DNA from: Sphingomonas arvum
GTDB taxonomy: Bacteria > Pseudomonadota > Alphaproteobacteria > Sphingomonadales > Sphingomonadaceae
Direction of reading: 5' to 3'
Length of the DNA stretch: 64,000 bases
NCBI RefSeq assembly: GCF_026013565.1
Contig: NZ_JAPDOB010000002.1
Coordinates: forward strand, 806,001 to 870,000
Position 1 is the first letter of the stretch, and the number at the start of each line of letters is the position of its first letter. The notes beneath the pieces were generated by a model that did not search any database, had not been told where the DNA came from, and saw nothing but the letters and a program-made list of their open reading frames with translations. Below are positions 16,966-25,755 of this stretch, piece after piece. The position numbers and the translations under genes are program-made.

Positions 16966-17494
16966 TCACGCGTAGAACATAAGTGGCAGTATTCGCCCGA
17001 ATGAATTGCTTGGCCCAAATGGGTCGGTAAAGGCTACGCCAGTCATCCCGGCCTTGTAGCGGTTGCGGCCATCGTCCGCTCGCAGCGCACCCGAGAACCA
17101 CTGCGACTGGGTGGAGGCGATGCAGCCCCAGACCTTCGCTCCCGCTGCCACAACAACGGGGGCGAGCATGTTGACCTTGAGAACGCCGCCAACCTGCCTG
17201 CACCGGCACCGTTTGGCTGATGCCGAGCAAAGCACCTGGCAGGTTCGCAGCGTCCGCATAGATAGCCATGCGGAACGTCTCCAGCGGTGCGTCACCGCCT
17301 GATACGATGTTGACGACCTGAAGCTGAGTGACAGTGACAGGCCCGCCGCTATCATTGGTGAACTGGCACACGTCATGCTCACCGGACCAAACAGCTTGGT
17401 CAAACGTGCCTGTGCCGTCGCCGGTCTTGTAGCCGAACGCGAACGTAGTTGCGGGTGCGCTGCTCGCCGGAAACGGCATGGATTGAACGATCAT
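16966..17494 (-). pseudogene. Frameshifted phage-like structural gene
   Basis: Two minus-strand frames join into one plausible protein of about 176 residues. The first runs from ATG 17494 (MIVQSMPFPASSAPATTF) through FRMAIYADAANLPGALLG and TVPVQAG. It then loses sense near 17185-17200, where the other frame continues as GVLKVNMLAPVVVAAG, FSGALRADDG and ends FGRILPLMFYA. Changing one base in the G-rich run at that point restores a single reading frame. Left as is, the first frame runs on to 16958 with a composition unlike coding sequence. It overlaps the upstream gene by ATGA. It may be a tail or fibre-related protein, but no family is recognised. A sequencing error would also explain it. Confidence 0.55.
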
Positions 17495-17763
17495 AGACCC
17501 ACCGCCGTCCGGTCCCAGCGGGTGCCCGCAAGCAAGCTCTCACCAGCTTGCTCTGCATAATGCCGGAAGAACGCCGGAACGTGGTGGTCGCCCCAATGCC
17601 GGGAAACAAACTCGGACAAGGCCATGGCAAGGACGAGGCCCTGCCCCTCGTGGTCCAGCCCCTCCCGGCATGCCAGGGTGGCGAACTGGTGGTGCAGCTC
17701 ATAGGCGCGGCGAGCCGCGTCAATCCCGCTGAGTTGGGGGCGGGCTGGTCTGTTGTGGCACAC
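17491..17763 (-). CDS. Hypothetical protein of the phage-like run
   Basis: A 90-residue soluble protein beginning MCHNRPARPQLSGIDAARRA, predicted largely helical (YELHHQFATLACREG, LVLAMALSEFVSRHWGDHH, AFFRHYAEQAGESLLAG). Its stop overlaps the ATG of the frameshifted gene, which ties it to the minus-strand phage-like transcript running from about 18112 to 16355. No family is recognised. Confidence 0.55.
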   Translation of the reverse strand: MCHNRPARPQLSGIDAARRAYELHHQFATLACREGLDHEGQGLVLAMALSEFVSRHWGDHHVPAFFRHYAEQAGESLLAGTRWDRTAVGL

Positions 17764-17913
17764 GGTTATGCTCCTCGTTGGAATGTGCCGCCTCTCGGCG
17801 GAAGTTAGCTCTGATCACGGAGGGGGCGCTCCGATCCCGGCGGGCCGCTTGCGGGACAGCGGCGCGAAAGGTCGCAGATATCGCTAACTGCAAGTTTTGT
17901 GTTGCGGGGGAAG

Positions 17914-17937
17914 GGGCGGGAGCCGAAGCCCCCGCCC
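17914..17937 (-). terminator. Hairpin downstream of the 55-residue gene
   Basis: GGGCGGGAGC at 17914-17923 and GCCCCCGCCC at 17928-17937 form a ten-pair stem (one mismatch) closed by a four-base CGAA loop. It lies seven bases after the stop of the small gene on the minus strand. The following bases are pyrimidine-rich but lack a clean T run, so termination may be weak or Rho-dependent. Confidence 0.5.
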
Positions 17938-17944
17938 AACCGGC

Positions 17945-18112
17945 TCAGAGAATACCGACCAGCTTGGCGAAGTGCGCCTTGCGCTCAAGCTGGACGTCGG
18001 TCCGCATACCAAATACAAAGTCAACTTGGCTATTCTCGGCGAAGCGCTCCTGAAGAACGCGGATCGTCAGCTCGTTAAGCTTACCAATGAGACCCTTGTT
18101 GAGGTCGCCCAT
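17945..18112 (-). CDS. 55-residue phage-like protein
   Basis: A short minus-strand frame: MGDLNKGLIGKLNELTIRVL, then QERFAENSQVDFVFGMRTDV and QLERKAHFAKLVGIL. It looks like an ordinary small helical protein with balanced charges. An in-frame TAG lies four codons before the ATG, so this is the longest possible form. A hairpin follows the stop. It is the first gene of the minus-strand phage-like run. The plus-strand frame over the same bases reads as Leu/Ala/Arg-rich nonsense. No ribosome site is obvious. Confidence 0.45.
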   Translation of the reverse strand: MGDLNKGLIGKLNELTIRVLQERFAENSQVDFVFGMRTDVQLERKAHFAKLVGIL

Positions 18113-18428
18113 GGGTTCGAGCTAGCCGCGATGCTGGGGGGCTGCGCCAAACTCCTGGCATGCCTGTTAGTGGCCGCCAGGTGACCGTCCGGTTTTCGCG
18201 CGCGGAGGCCGGAAGCAGACGCCCGTTCAGCTACGTAGCTGATGTGCGGAACCGGTCCATTCCTGACTTTTGCTCGTCAGCTGATGAGCCTCCATCTCCG
18301 CAGTTCAGAGTGCAGGCGAACGCACCCGTAAGCCCACCCTTGTTCGTCGACGCGAGTCGTGCGCGGCGGCGGCTGCAGTTCTGGTGGTGCCGTACAGCAG
18401 GGGCTCTGCCTCGGACAGCTGTCGCATC
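18113..18428. other. Gene-free stretch
   Basis: No convincing gene. It holds the upstream region of the phage-like run and, near 18203-18220, a short sequence (GGAAGCAGACGCCCGTTC) resembling half of the dispersed hairpin repeats found further right. Confidence 0.4.
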
Positions 18429-20390
18429 TCAGTCGACTGAGCTGCCAACCAGCTTTCTCCGACGTAGATTTTCGGAGGCAAATAGAGTTCCGGTAGGCCA
18501 GCGATCTGAAACTGCTCCACTGCTGGCAAGCACCAAGCGTTTTCCCTCCCGCTTTCGGCCGCTCAGCCAGAGGCATTCCCCGCGTATGTTGTCGACCCAA
18601 GCGCTGCGCCACGGATCATCCGGATAGTCGGCGCGGGTCACCGTTGCGGCCTCATCAAGAAGTGCAAAAGCATTGTTGTAGGCTCCACGTGCGCATCGCA
18701 GTGACGCGAGATCAGCGAGGCTGGGTCCCAAGGTGCGATGACTATGGCTCCGCGCCGCCGCGATGGCCTCGTCAAACAGGCGCTCAGCCTCGTGGCGCTG
18801 CCCGAGCCGCGCTTTGACAATGGCGAGATTGGAAAAGACAAATGCCATCTGGTCGTGGGTCTGGCCGCGCTCCACGAGATTGCTGCGCATCGCCCGTTCG
18901 AGCAGCGGCGCAGCTTCGGCGAACCGCTGCTTTTCCAGCAGCACTCGCGCAAGATTGTTGCGCGTGGTCGCCGTGTCGGGATGGTCGGGACCAAGCACTC
19001 GTTCGTCGGACACCAAATTGCCGCGGAAGAAGCGCTCGGCGCCGTCAAGATCGCTCTGCAGGTAGGCGATCGATCCGAGGCTGTTGTAATTGTCGCTCAC
19101 GCTGGGGCTGGCGTTGCCTTCGGCCTTGCGGCGCAACGCGAGCGCCCGAACGAACAACGGCTTCGCGTTTTGGAGATCGCCTGCCAGCATCTGGTTTAGG
19201 CCCAGCGCTTCATAGTCCCGGGCTTGGTCGCTGATCGCCGTCTCGCCACGGGCGCGATCAAGGAGCAGGGCGCGGCGGAGATGCGGCGTCGCTTCCGGAT
19301 ATCGCTCGAGCTGCGTCAGGCTCTGGCCCAAGCCGGCCAGGATCCGGGAGCGGACCGACGGCGTCGCATTGGGCGCCTGCGCCAACGCCCGCCGAAACTG
19401 GCGCTCGGCCGCTTCATAATCGCCCAGGCGGAGCATCGACTCCGCCAGTGCTGCTGTCCGGCGCGCCACCGTCGTTGGCTCGGAGACCGGAATGGTGAAG
19501 CTTCGCCGGACCAGTCGATCGCTCTTCGTGTATAGCCCCAGCGCGCCGTACACGTCCGCCAAGGCGACCGCGAGTTCGGCCTTGACCACGGGCTGATCGG
19601 ACAGACTGTTTTCCAGTCGATCGGCCGCTCGATCGACGATCTCGCGAGCCGTAATGGCGGCCCCCTTGGCTTCGGACGGATCGGCCAGGGAGAACATGCC
19701 CTTGACGAAGTCGACCGTCCGCTCGGCCACGGCCATTCGCTGCTCGGCAAGAGTCCGTTGGCGCAGGGCCTCCGCCCGCGACATCAAGGCGATGACGGTC
19801 AGGCCGGCCATGATCAGGAAGCCGATCGATGCTGCGCTGGCCAGGACCAGCAGCCGTTGCTGGCGCCGCGCCACCTCTCGCTGGCGAAGTTCGTCGAACG
19901 GCACGTCGATGATGCCAGCGATCAATTTGAGGATAGCGCCTGAGCGGCCGTCCGCAGTCTTTCGGACATCGGCGGCGAGTGGCTCTGGGCCGCCATCGCG
20001 CAGCGCCGGCGGCAGGCACTCCTGCTCCGGATCGGCGGCATGAGGTTGCCCGTCGACAACGACCAGCCGGATGCGGTCTCGGCGGCCGCTGTCGATGAAG
20101 GCGCGCACCTCCTGATCGACCCAGCGCGAGCGCGCGGCATGCGGCGAGCAGATTACGACCAGTGTCGTCGACTCCGCCAACGCTCTCCTGACCGCGGCAT
20201 CGAGATCGGCCGAGGCCGCCAGTTCGTCGCGATCACGGAACACCGGCGGCAGCCGTGGGCCAAGCTCACCCCATGGCGCGGCGCGGCCTCGCAGGCGCTT
20301 GGGCACCGAGTAACTCTCAAGCGCACGGTGGAGCCGAATCGCCCAATCGCGGTTGCGGTGATTGTAGCTGATGAACGCGCTGTATTTCAC
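18429..20390 (-). CDS. TIR domain, transmembrane helix and TPR repeats
   Basis: A 653-residue protein. Residues 1-130 form a TIR (TIR_2 type) domain: KYSAFISYNHRNRDWAIRLH, LPPVFRDRDELAASADL, TTLVVICSPHAARSRWVDQE. The last Glu matches the position used for NAD cleavage in catalytic TIRs. A transmembrane helix follows near residues 190-213 (LVLASAASIGFLIMAGLTVIAL), then about 400 residues of tetratricopeptide-like helices (DYEAAERQFRRALAQAPNAT, DLDGAERFFRGNLVSDERVL). Start: GTG 20390 has GGGAG five bases upstream; GTG 20402 is the alternative. The TIR side would face the cytoplasm. TIR-TPR proteins are common in alphaproteobacteria. A defence or NAD-linked role is inferred, not shown. Confidence 0.82.
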   Translation of the reverse strand: MKYSAFISYNHRNRDWAIRLHRALESYSVPKRLRGRAAPWGELGPRLPPVFRDRDELAASADLDAAVRRALAESTTLVVICSPHAARSRWVDQEVRAFIDSGRRDRIRLVVVDGQPHAADPEQECLPPALRDGGPEPLAADVRKTADGRSGAILKLIAGIIDVPFDELRQREVARRQQRLLVLASAASIGFLIMAGLTVIALMSRAEALRQRTLAEQRMAVAERTVDFVKGMFSLADPSEAKGAAITAREIVDRAADRLENSLSDQPVVKAELAVALADVYGALGLYTKSDRLVRRSFTIPVSEPTTVARRTAALAESMLRLGDYEAAERQFRRALAQAPNATPSVRSRILAGLGQSLTQLERYPEATPHLRRALLLDRARGETAISDQARDYEALGLNQMLAGDLQNAKPLFVRALALRRKAEGNASPSVSDNYNSLGSIAYLQSDLDGAERFFRGNLVSDERVLGPDHPDTATTRNNLARVLLEKQRFAEAAPLLERAMRSNLVERGQTHDQMAFVFSNLAIVKARLGQRHEAERLFDEAIAAARSHSHRTLGPSLADLASLRCARGAYNNAFALLDEAATVTRADYPDDPWRSAWVDNIRGECLWLSGRKREGKRLVLASSGAVSDRWPTGTLFASENLRRRKLVGSSVD

Positions 20391-20429
20391 GTCCGCTCCC
20401 ACCCTTAAACGGCGTCTTTCCGGAGAAAA

Positions 20430-20456
20430 CTATCGTTTATTTATTATTAATGATAG
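20430..20456. promoter_or_regulatory. AT-rich inverted repeat between divergent genes
   Basis: An unusually AT-rich block in a GC-rich context between the divergent TIR and RTX genes. CTATC at 20430-20434 and GATAG at 20452-20456 flank TATTATTAA. It could hold divergent promoters or an operator shared by both genes. The symmetry and base composition are seen; the function is inferred. Confidence 0.35.
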
Positions 20457-20513
20457 ACCCGAGTCGTATTGACATTCCGGCTTGGGATCGGGTCGGCAAA
20501 GGGGGAGGTATCA

Positions 20514-22490
20514 GTGGCTCGGACCATTCGCACCGGCATTGACGCGCTTTCAGGCTACCGGCAGCTCGCGTGGGAAAACGATAGGCCGCCTTTGCCGCCC
20601 GGCGAGGACCATACCGAGATTGCCTACTCGATCACGCTCGCTAACGGGATGACCTTCGACCGGGTCACGATCTGGGGCATTGGGCTGGTCTCGCTCGGTC
20701 CGGCCACAGCGGCCCAGCAGGCGTTCGTTGCCGCCATGACGCCAACCACAAGCCTGGCCTCGTTTCCGGGCCTGTTCGCGGCCGGAGGCGTCGCCATACC
20801 CGCACAGGTGAGCGTGTTCGACATCCTCGTCGGCAATCCGGCTTCGACCGACCTTAGGATCTGGTGGAGCGGCGGCGGCGTGATCCTAACTGATCAGGGT
20901 TTCGGCGCAAGCGGCGCCACGGGTCAGACCGGCGTCCTGAGCGCCAACGGCTATCAGGCGGGGGCCGGCTTCAGCTACTGGAGCGACTTTTCGATCACGC
21001 AGGGCACCGCGTCGGGTGAGCTGATGGTCGGTACGGACCTGGCAGAGACCCTGATGGGGCTTGCTGGCGACGACACGCTGGTCGGAGGGCTCGGGGCCGA
21101 CGCGCTGAGGGGCGGCGACGGCAACGATGTTCTGGTCGGCGCTGGCAAGGACCGCATGTGGGGCGATGCCGGCAACGACTGGCTCAAGGCCACTCCCGAC
21201 TTCGCGCTGGCTGATGGCGGCAGCGGCTACGACCGGCTGACGGTGGATTATTCCGCCTCCAACCGCAGCCTGGTGTTGCTGTTCGACAACCTGCTTGCAG
21301 ACACGAGGGTGTCCGGGATCGAGCAGCTGGAAGTCATCGGCACGAACCAGGTCGATACGATCACGGGCACCGCCGGCGACGACCGGCTGTTCGGGGGTGG
21401 CGGCTACGATGTGCTGCGCGGCGGTGCCGGCAACGATTGGCTGGACGCCGGTCCGGCGGGCCCGTCGACCGTCGGCATCATCGGCGAGCGCGGCGGCTTC
21501 TACTCGGGCCTATCGCTCGATAGCCTGTGGAGTGCCGGCGCGGGCGGTCCGACGCTAACTACCCGTGTGACCTACGTTCCGGTGCTGTTGCCACCGGCGC
21601 CGAACACGGGTGGCGATTTCAGCTTTACCGTGACTGATCCGGGCACCACGTTGTCGATCGCCTACGCTTTTCAGGGAGCGCTTGCGGGCGGGTGGGGCTA
21701 CTACGACGCGCATCTCGTCGCTCCCGACGGCAGCTGGATCGACCTCCATCCCTACTCCGCGGACAATGTCGTCAGCCTGACCCAGGTCGGGACCTATCAG
21801 TTGTCCGCCAGCCTATTTTCCGGGAGCTCTTGGGAGTACGGACACCTCGACCTCACGGTCACGCTGTCCGGCGGGGAGGTCCTCTCTGCGAACCGCTTGA
21901 TCGGTGGGGCAGGCAACGACACGTACGTCATCTATTCCGTGACGGACCAGATCGTTGAAGGCGCCGGCGAGGGCATCGATACGGTGCGTAGCCCATTCTC
22001 CTACGTGCTTGGCGACAATTTGGAACAACTAGTCCTGACCGGCTCCGCAGTGGACGGCACCGGCAACGGCCTTGCCAACGCCATCATCGGCAACGTAGGC
22101 GATAACTGGCTGCGCGGCCTGGGCGGGAACGACCGGCTGGAAGGTGGCGACGGAACGGACCGGCTGACGGGCGGCAGCGGTCGTGACATCTTCGTGGTGG
22201 GGCTCGATGAGCTCGGAACATCGCGATCCGGCGAGCATGACACCATCACTGATTTTATTGGGGGCCAGGACCGCATCGACCTGAGTGCACTCTACGCTGG
22301 CAGCAAATTCGGCGGAGTGAAGAAGGGGACTTCCGGCGATTTCGCGGACATCTCCAAGTACCGGGTGGCAACCATCGTGGACGGCGACAGGACCTGGGTG
22401 ATCGGCGACACCGACGGACTGCCAGGCGCAGATTTCGTCCTGGAGCTAACTGGCGCGCACAACCTGACCAAGTCCGACTTCATACTTTGA
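20514..22490 (+). CDS. RTX (hemolysin-type calcium-binding) secreted protein
   Basis: A 658-residue acidic protein without a classical signal peptide. About 180 N-terminal residues are of unknown fold (AYSITLANGMTFDRVTIWGI). Nonapeptide RTX repeats follow at several sites (GLAGDDTLVGGLGADALRGG, RLFGGGGYDVLRGGAGNDWL, LRGLGGNDRLEGGDGTDRLT). The C-terminus (DTITDFIGGQDRIDLSALYA ... NLTKSDFIL) is typical of type I secreted RTX proteins with a serralysin-like C-terminal domain. The GTG start at 20514 has GGGGGAGG six bases upstream. Secretion by a type I ABC exporter is expected, but none is in the window. It is divergent from the TIR-TPR gene. Confidence 0.85.
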   Translation: MARTIRTGIDALSGYRQLAWENDRPPLPPGEDHTEIAYSITLANGMTFDRVTIWGIGLVSLGPATAAQQAFVAAMTPTTSLASFPGLFAAGGVAIPAQVSVFDILVGNPASTDLRIWWSGGGVILTDQGFGASGATGQTGVLSANGYQAGAGFSYWSDFSITQGTASGELMVGTDLAETLMGLAGDDTLVGGLGADALRGGDGNDVLVGAGKDRMWGDAGNDWLKATPDFALADGGSGYDRLTVDYSASNRSLVLLFDNLLADTRVSGIEQLEVIGTNQVDTITGTAGDDRLFGGGGYDVLRGGAGNDWLDAGPAGPSTVGIIGERGGFYSGLSLDSLWSAGAGGPTLTTRVTYVPVLLPPAPNTGGDFSFTVTDPGTTLSIAYAFQGALAGGWGYYDAHLVAPDGSWIDLHPYSADNVVSLTQVGTYQLSASLFSGSSWEYGHLDLTVTLSGGEVLSANRLIGGAGNDTYVIYSVTDQIVEGAGEGIDTVRSPFSYVLGDNLEQLVLTGSAVDGTGNGLANAIIGNVGDNWLRGLGGNDRLEGGDGTDRLTGGSGRDIFVVGLDELGTSRSGEHDTITDFIGGQDRIDLSALYAGSKFGGVKKGTSGDFADISKYRVATIVDGDRTWVIGDTDGLPGADFVLELTGAHNLTKSDFIL

Positions 22491-22554
22491 TGCGCCGTCC
22501 GGAGCGATGACAGGCACGCCGCAGAGCGACTCACCGGACTGCTGAGTCGTCGGC

Positions 22555-23988
22555 CTACTTGCCAGCGAGATCACGCAGCAGAATAGTCCAGTGCACCACA
22601 TTCTGTGTAAGTGCTGCAACCGGCAGGCGCTCGTCCTTACCATGGGCGCGATTGTCGTCCGGGGTCACGACGAGCGTTCCGTCAGTGCCATAGATCGGAA
22701 TGCCGGCGACGCGGAAAGGGCGGGCATCGCTTGCGCCGGTTGACATCTCCGGCGTGATCGCAACGCCTGGATGCAGCGCATGCACTGCATGTTCGAACGC
22801 TGAGACCACGTCTGGCCGCAATGGCGAAGCTAGTGACGCTACATATTTGTCATTGCGCGTGACCACCACCGTTGGATCGGCGACAATGGCCGTGAGATCC
22901 GCTTGCACTTGGTTGGGATCAACGCCGGGGAAGATGCGGCAGTTGATAAGCGCGGTCGCAACCTGCGGGAGGGCGTTATCCGCATGGCCGCCAAATAGGC
23001 GGGTGGGCACACATCGCGTCCGCGTTAGTCCGACATAGCTTTCATCTGCCTCGATCAAGTCAGGCGCAGCGCCATCGTTTGGATTGGCAAGCCATGTGCG
23101 CATGGCTCCGGCCAGCGCACCTTGTTCGGTTTTAGCGCGCGAAGCGAAATATGCTCGGGTGGTCTCGTTCAACATCGGGGTGAAGCGATGAGCTTCAATG
23201 CGATCCAGGGCGTGCGCCAAGGAGTAGATCGCATTGTCTTTGCGCGGCTTGGACGAATGCCCGCCACGGTTTCGGACTGTCAGCGTGTAACCCGCAAAGG
23301 TCTTTTCCGCCGTTTGCATGGAGAAGCTCGTAGCTCCCTTGCCGGCCTTCCGCTCGCCCCCACCGCCATCGGCGTTCAAGCCAAATTCTGGGTGGCCGAG
23401 GCGGCCAAGCCACTCGCCGGAACCTTTGTCCGCACCGACCCCGTTCGTTTCCTCGTCCCCCGTGAAGAACACCACGATGTCACGCTTCGGCGTCCAACCA
23501 GCCGCCTTCAGCTCGAACAGCGCCTGGGTGATGCCGGCGATGCCGTTCTTCATGTCGATTGTGCCGCGACCATATAGATATCCGTCCCGCTCTGTGAGGG
23601 CGAAAGGATCCGTAGTGCTGTCCTCACGCTTAGCCTCGACCACGTCCATGTGGCCAAGCAGCAGAATAGGCTTTTTCGTCGCTTTGCCCGGTGCACGCCA
23701 GCGGACGAGCAAGGCTGCCGTCGTGTCATTGCCCGTAGTCGCACTGCCGGTGTCGTAAGGGATCACCTGCACGTCGGCCGCTTGGAATCCTTTGGCGATG
23801 TACTGGTCCGCAAGATATCGGGCCATGGCGGGCACCTGGCCCCGCCCGATCACGGTCGGCGTGTTCACCAAGCGTTCGAACATCGCCCGTGTTTCCGCCT
23901 GTCTGGTGGCACTCATAGTCGGTGCGGGCGCAGCGGTGCTGACAGACGATGCACAGGCAAGTGAAGCGGCAACGATCAGGCGACGCAT
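22555..23988 (-). CDS. M20 family zinc peptidase, secreted
   Basis: A 477-residue M20-type metallopeptidase. The signal peptide MRRLIVAASLACASSVSTAA is followed by the zinc-site motifs LLLGHMDVVEA, GRGTIDMKNG, the catalytic FFTGDEETNG and a dimerisation insert (RNRGGHSSKPRKDNAIYSL). The C-terminal ligand segment is TDGTLVVTPDDNRAHGKDER. It matches periplasmic M20/M25/M40 carboxypeptidase-like enzymes, which remove C-terminal residues from peptides or hydrolyse acylated amino acids. It is a single gene, convergent with the RTX gene. Exact substrate cannot be told. Confidence 0.88.
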   Translation of the reverse strand: MRRLIVAASLACASSVSTAAPAPTMSATRQAETRAMFERLVNTPTVIGRGQVPAMARYLADQYIAKGFQAADVQVIPYDTGSATTGNDTTAALLVRWRAPGKATKKPILLLGHMDVVEAKREDSTTDPFALTERDGYLYGRGTIDMKNGIAGITQALFELKAAGWTPKRDIVVFFTGDEETNGVGADKGSGEWLGRLGHPEFGLNADGGGGERKAGKGATSFSMQTAEKTFAGYTLTVRNRGGHSSKPRKDNAIYSLAHALDRIEAHRFTPMLNETTRAYFASRAKTEQGALAGAMRTWLANPNDGAAPDLIEADESYVGLTRTRCVPTRLFGGHADNALPQVATALINCRIFPGVDPNQVQADLTAIVADPTVVVTRNDKYVASLASPLRPDVVSAFEHAVHALHPGVAITPEMSTGASDARPFRVAGIPIYGTDGTLVVTPDDNRAHGKDERLPVAALTQNVVHWTILLRDLAGK

Positions 23989-24592
23989 AAGGGGAACTCC
24001 GCTCGTGGCCCAACAAACGCTAGGGCAAGCTCATAAGCAGTCAATCGGCACGAACTTGCGGACCGCTAGGGTGCTGCCGAATGACGCCATGTGGGTGCTG
24101 GCGAATGGCTCTGGAACGTCCGGGATGGGCGCTGAGCCGACGCCATCCTCAGCATGAACGAGCGTCCGCTTCGCGTAATTGCTCGCCCGAAAACTGCCGG
24201 TCCGCTTTCCACCAAGAACGAACATTCATGACACAAGTCACGGGATGTTATGGCTCTGGTGCCCAGCTAGCGAGCCGCTGGGGCGACGCTATCCCAAGTG
24301 AGTCATAAGCGAGAACTCAAGCACCACGAACCCAGCTGGCTTAAGCGGCGCAAAGCCGATGTGGACTTGACGACGCCACGGTTGATGTCAGCGGTAGTCG
24401 TAGTGGAGGCATCACACATCACGATATAAGCGTGCAAGCGGAACCGCTAGTTCGAAGCAGGCAGGCGGAGCTCTGGACCGGCTGCTGCCGTGTCGTCAGG
24501 CGATGGTCACCGTAACTCTCTTTCTTTTACGTGTGGAGCTAACTTCCGATTAGTGCTTCAGGGTTATGCAACCCTCTCGAGAGGTCCAGTTC
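23989..24592. other. Long intergenic stretch with repeat remnants
   Basis: No full gene. It contains a repeat-like block near 24153-24232 (GAACGAGCGTCCGCTT followed by GTCCGCTTTCCACC) of the dispersed hairpin family, and at 24432-24515 a degenerate piece of a small-protein family seen intact at 25756. It probably also contains the promoter of the first PilZ gene. Confidence 0.5.
24432..24515 (+). pseudogene. Remnant of small AELW-motif protein family
   Basis: In the frame of 24459 the codons read RQAELWTGCCRVVRRWSP then stop. This aligns with RQAELWRGYTVLQRWPASP encoded near 40683-40738 and AAELWRGYQVVGSWRVAS near 25890-25944. No start codon or conserved N-terminal half is visible, so it is a fragment. 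The similarity is seen at the protein level over about 16 residues. Confidence 0.35.
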
Positions 24593-24967
24593 ATGGCGTT
24601 TGGAAAGAAGATCGGGGGCGGCCGTCGCGCCGGCTCTAGAGCAACAATCCTCCTAGCCGCTTCCATCGTCGGCAAGGGTTTTGGGCGCCGGGTGGCAGTT
24701 ATGGACCTAAGTGCCACTGGCGCGAAGCTTCGAGACGCACAGCCTCCGCCAGCCGGCACGGAGCTATGGTTGCGCATAGCCGGCATTGAACGGCTCTCAA
24801 CCGTTCAATGGTCGAGAGGCGGGTTTCTAGGCGTCCTGTTCGACAAGCCGCTCATTCCACGAGAATTGCACGAGCTGCACCGCCAGAACTCCATCTCGAT
24901 CGCGACGAAGCTCAAGCCTGAAGAGCGCCTTGCCGTTAATGACTGGAACATCGGGCTGGCACGTTAG
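24593..24967 (+). CDS. PilZ domain protein
   Basis: A 124-residue single-domain PilZ protein, a likely c-di-GMP or ex-c-di-GMP sensor. It has an N-terminal GGGRRAGSRATILLAAS (Arg-rich, RxxxR-like), VMDLSATGAKLRDAQPP in place of the DxSxxG motif, and VQWSRGGFLGVLFDKPLIPR. The start at 24593 is chosen from a GAGAGG site eight bases upstream and from its likeness to the third PilZ gene here (both begin with an FGK..GGRR pattern). The RxxxR and DLSATG motifs suggest ligand binding is possible. The target is unknown. It is the first of three PilZ genes within 2.1 kb. Confidence 0.82.
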   Translation: MAFGKKIGGGRRAGSRATILLAASIVGKGFGRRVAVMDLSATGAKLRDAQPPPAGTELWLRIAGIERLSTVQWSRGGFLGVLFDKPLIPRELHELHRQNSISIATKLKPEERLAVNDWNIGLAR

Positions 24968-25103
24968 CTGGTGAAAAGCCGTGCGAGCTGAAGGCGTCCC
25001 CTGGCTTCGTATCGTTCGCCGAAGCACATAAAAGCGGTAACGGTTTGTTACGGGTCCGTCGTTAGCTCGCAGTGAGTACCAGCTTGTTGGGTGATCCGAG
25101 TTT

Positions 25104-25505
25104 ATGCTTCTGGCGACATCAACTCCTTCGTCGCTAATCGAGCCGAACCGACGCAAATTGAAGCGCCTGGATCTGCAGTGCCGAGCCAGGATCGTGATCG
25201 GGACCCGGCACCATGCCGGATATCTCAGTGACATATCGCCGGGCGGTGCAAAGCTTAGAACCATCACACCCATCGCGAGGCCGGGAACCGTCCTGCTGCG
25301 TCTACCGGACCTTCCAGTTCTTCGCTGCTCATTGCGCTGGCATGATGGATACAACGCCGGCGTGGCCTTCGAGCGGTCGCTTGAGGAGGGTGAGTTCCAC
25401 GCTTGGCTAAGAACCCGCAGCGGCTTTGAATCACACGGCGGCCAGATGCCTCTGTGTGAAATCGTCAGGGCTGAGCCAGGCCGAGCGTGGCAGAAATTAG
25501 CATGA
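25104..25505 (+). CDS. PilZ domain protein
   Basis: A 133-residue PilZ protein with RRKLKRLDLQCRARIVIGTR (RxxxR), YLSDISPGGAKLRT (DxSxxG) and LRWHDGYNAGVAFERSLEEG, the usual WxxxxxxGVxF end of the barrel. The C-terminus has a short extension (RTRSGFESHGGQMPLCE). Its stop overlaps the ATG of a 58-residue gene, so the two are translationally coupled. The two c-di-GMP contact motifs are intact. Confidence 0.82.
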   Translation: MLLATSTPSSLIEPNRRKLKRLDLQCRARIVIGTRHHAGYLSDISPGGAKLRTITPIARPGTVLLRLPDLPVLRCSLRWHDGYNAGVAFERSLEEGEFHAWLRTRSGFESHGGQMPLCEIVRAEPGRAWQKLA

Positions 25506-25678
25506 GTTCTGAGGATCTAGAGCAACGGTCGGCGCGCGTGGAGTTGCATTTCCTCGCAGCGATCATGGATGAGCTGATGCAAGCGCTGCTGGTTGGCGGC
25601 ATCATGAGCCGCGCTCAGGTGCAATCTGTGGAGAATGCCGTGAGTGCGCGCATCGGCACCGAGCCGAGGGTCTGGTGA
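25502..25678 (+). CDS. 58-residue protein coupled to a PilZ gene
   Basis: A small helical protein, MSSEDLEQRSARVELHFLAA then IMDELMQALLVGGIMSRAQV and QSVENAVSARIGTEPRVW. The ATG overlaps the stop of the PilZ gene (ATGA), indicating coupled translation. The composition (Glu/Gln/Ala/Leu) suggests a short coiled or helical-hairpin protein. It could be a partner of the PilZ protein; this rests on coupling alone. Confidence 0.6.
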   Translation: MSSEDLEQRSARVELHFLAAIMDELMQALLVGGIMSRAQVQSVENAVSARIGTEPRVW

Positions 25679-25755
25679 GAGACTGACCTCGGAGCGGCTG
25701 TAGCCGAAAGTTACGCTCCTTACGTGATCGATCAAAAGGCTAGTCCAGCTGTATC

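Noticed and set aside
17897-18184. Plus-strand frame of about 95 residues
   Set aside because: It overlaps the 55-residue minus-strand gene, which has better composition and fits the minus-strand phage-like transcript.
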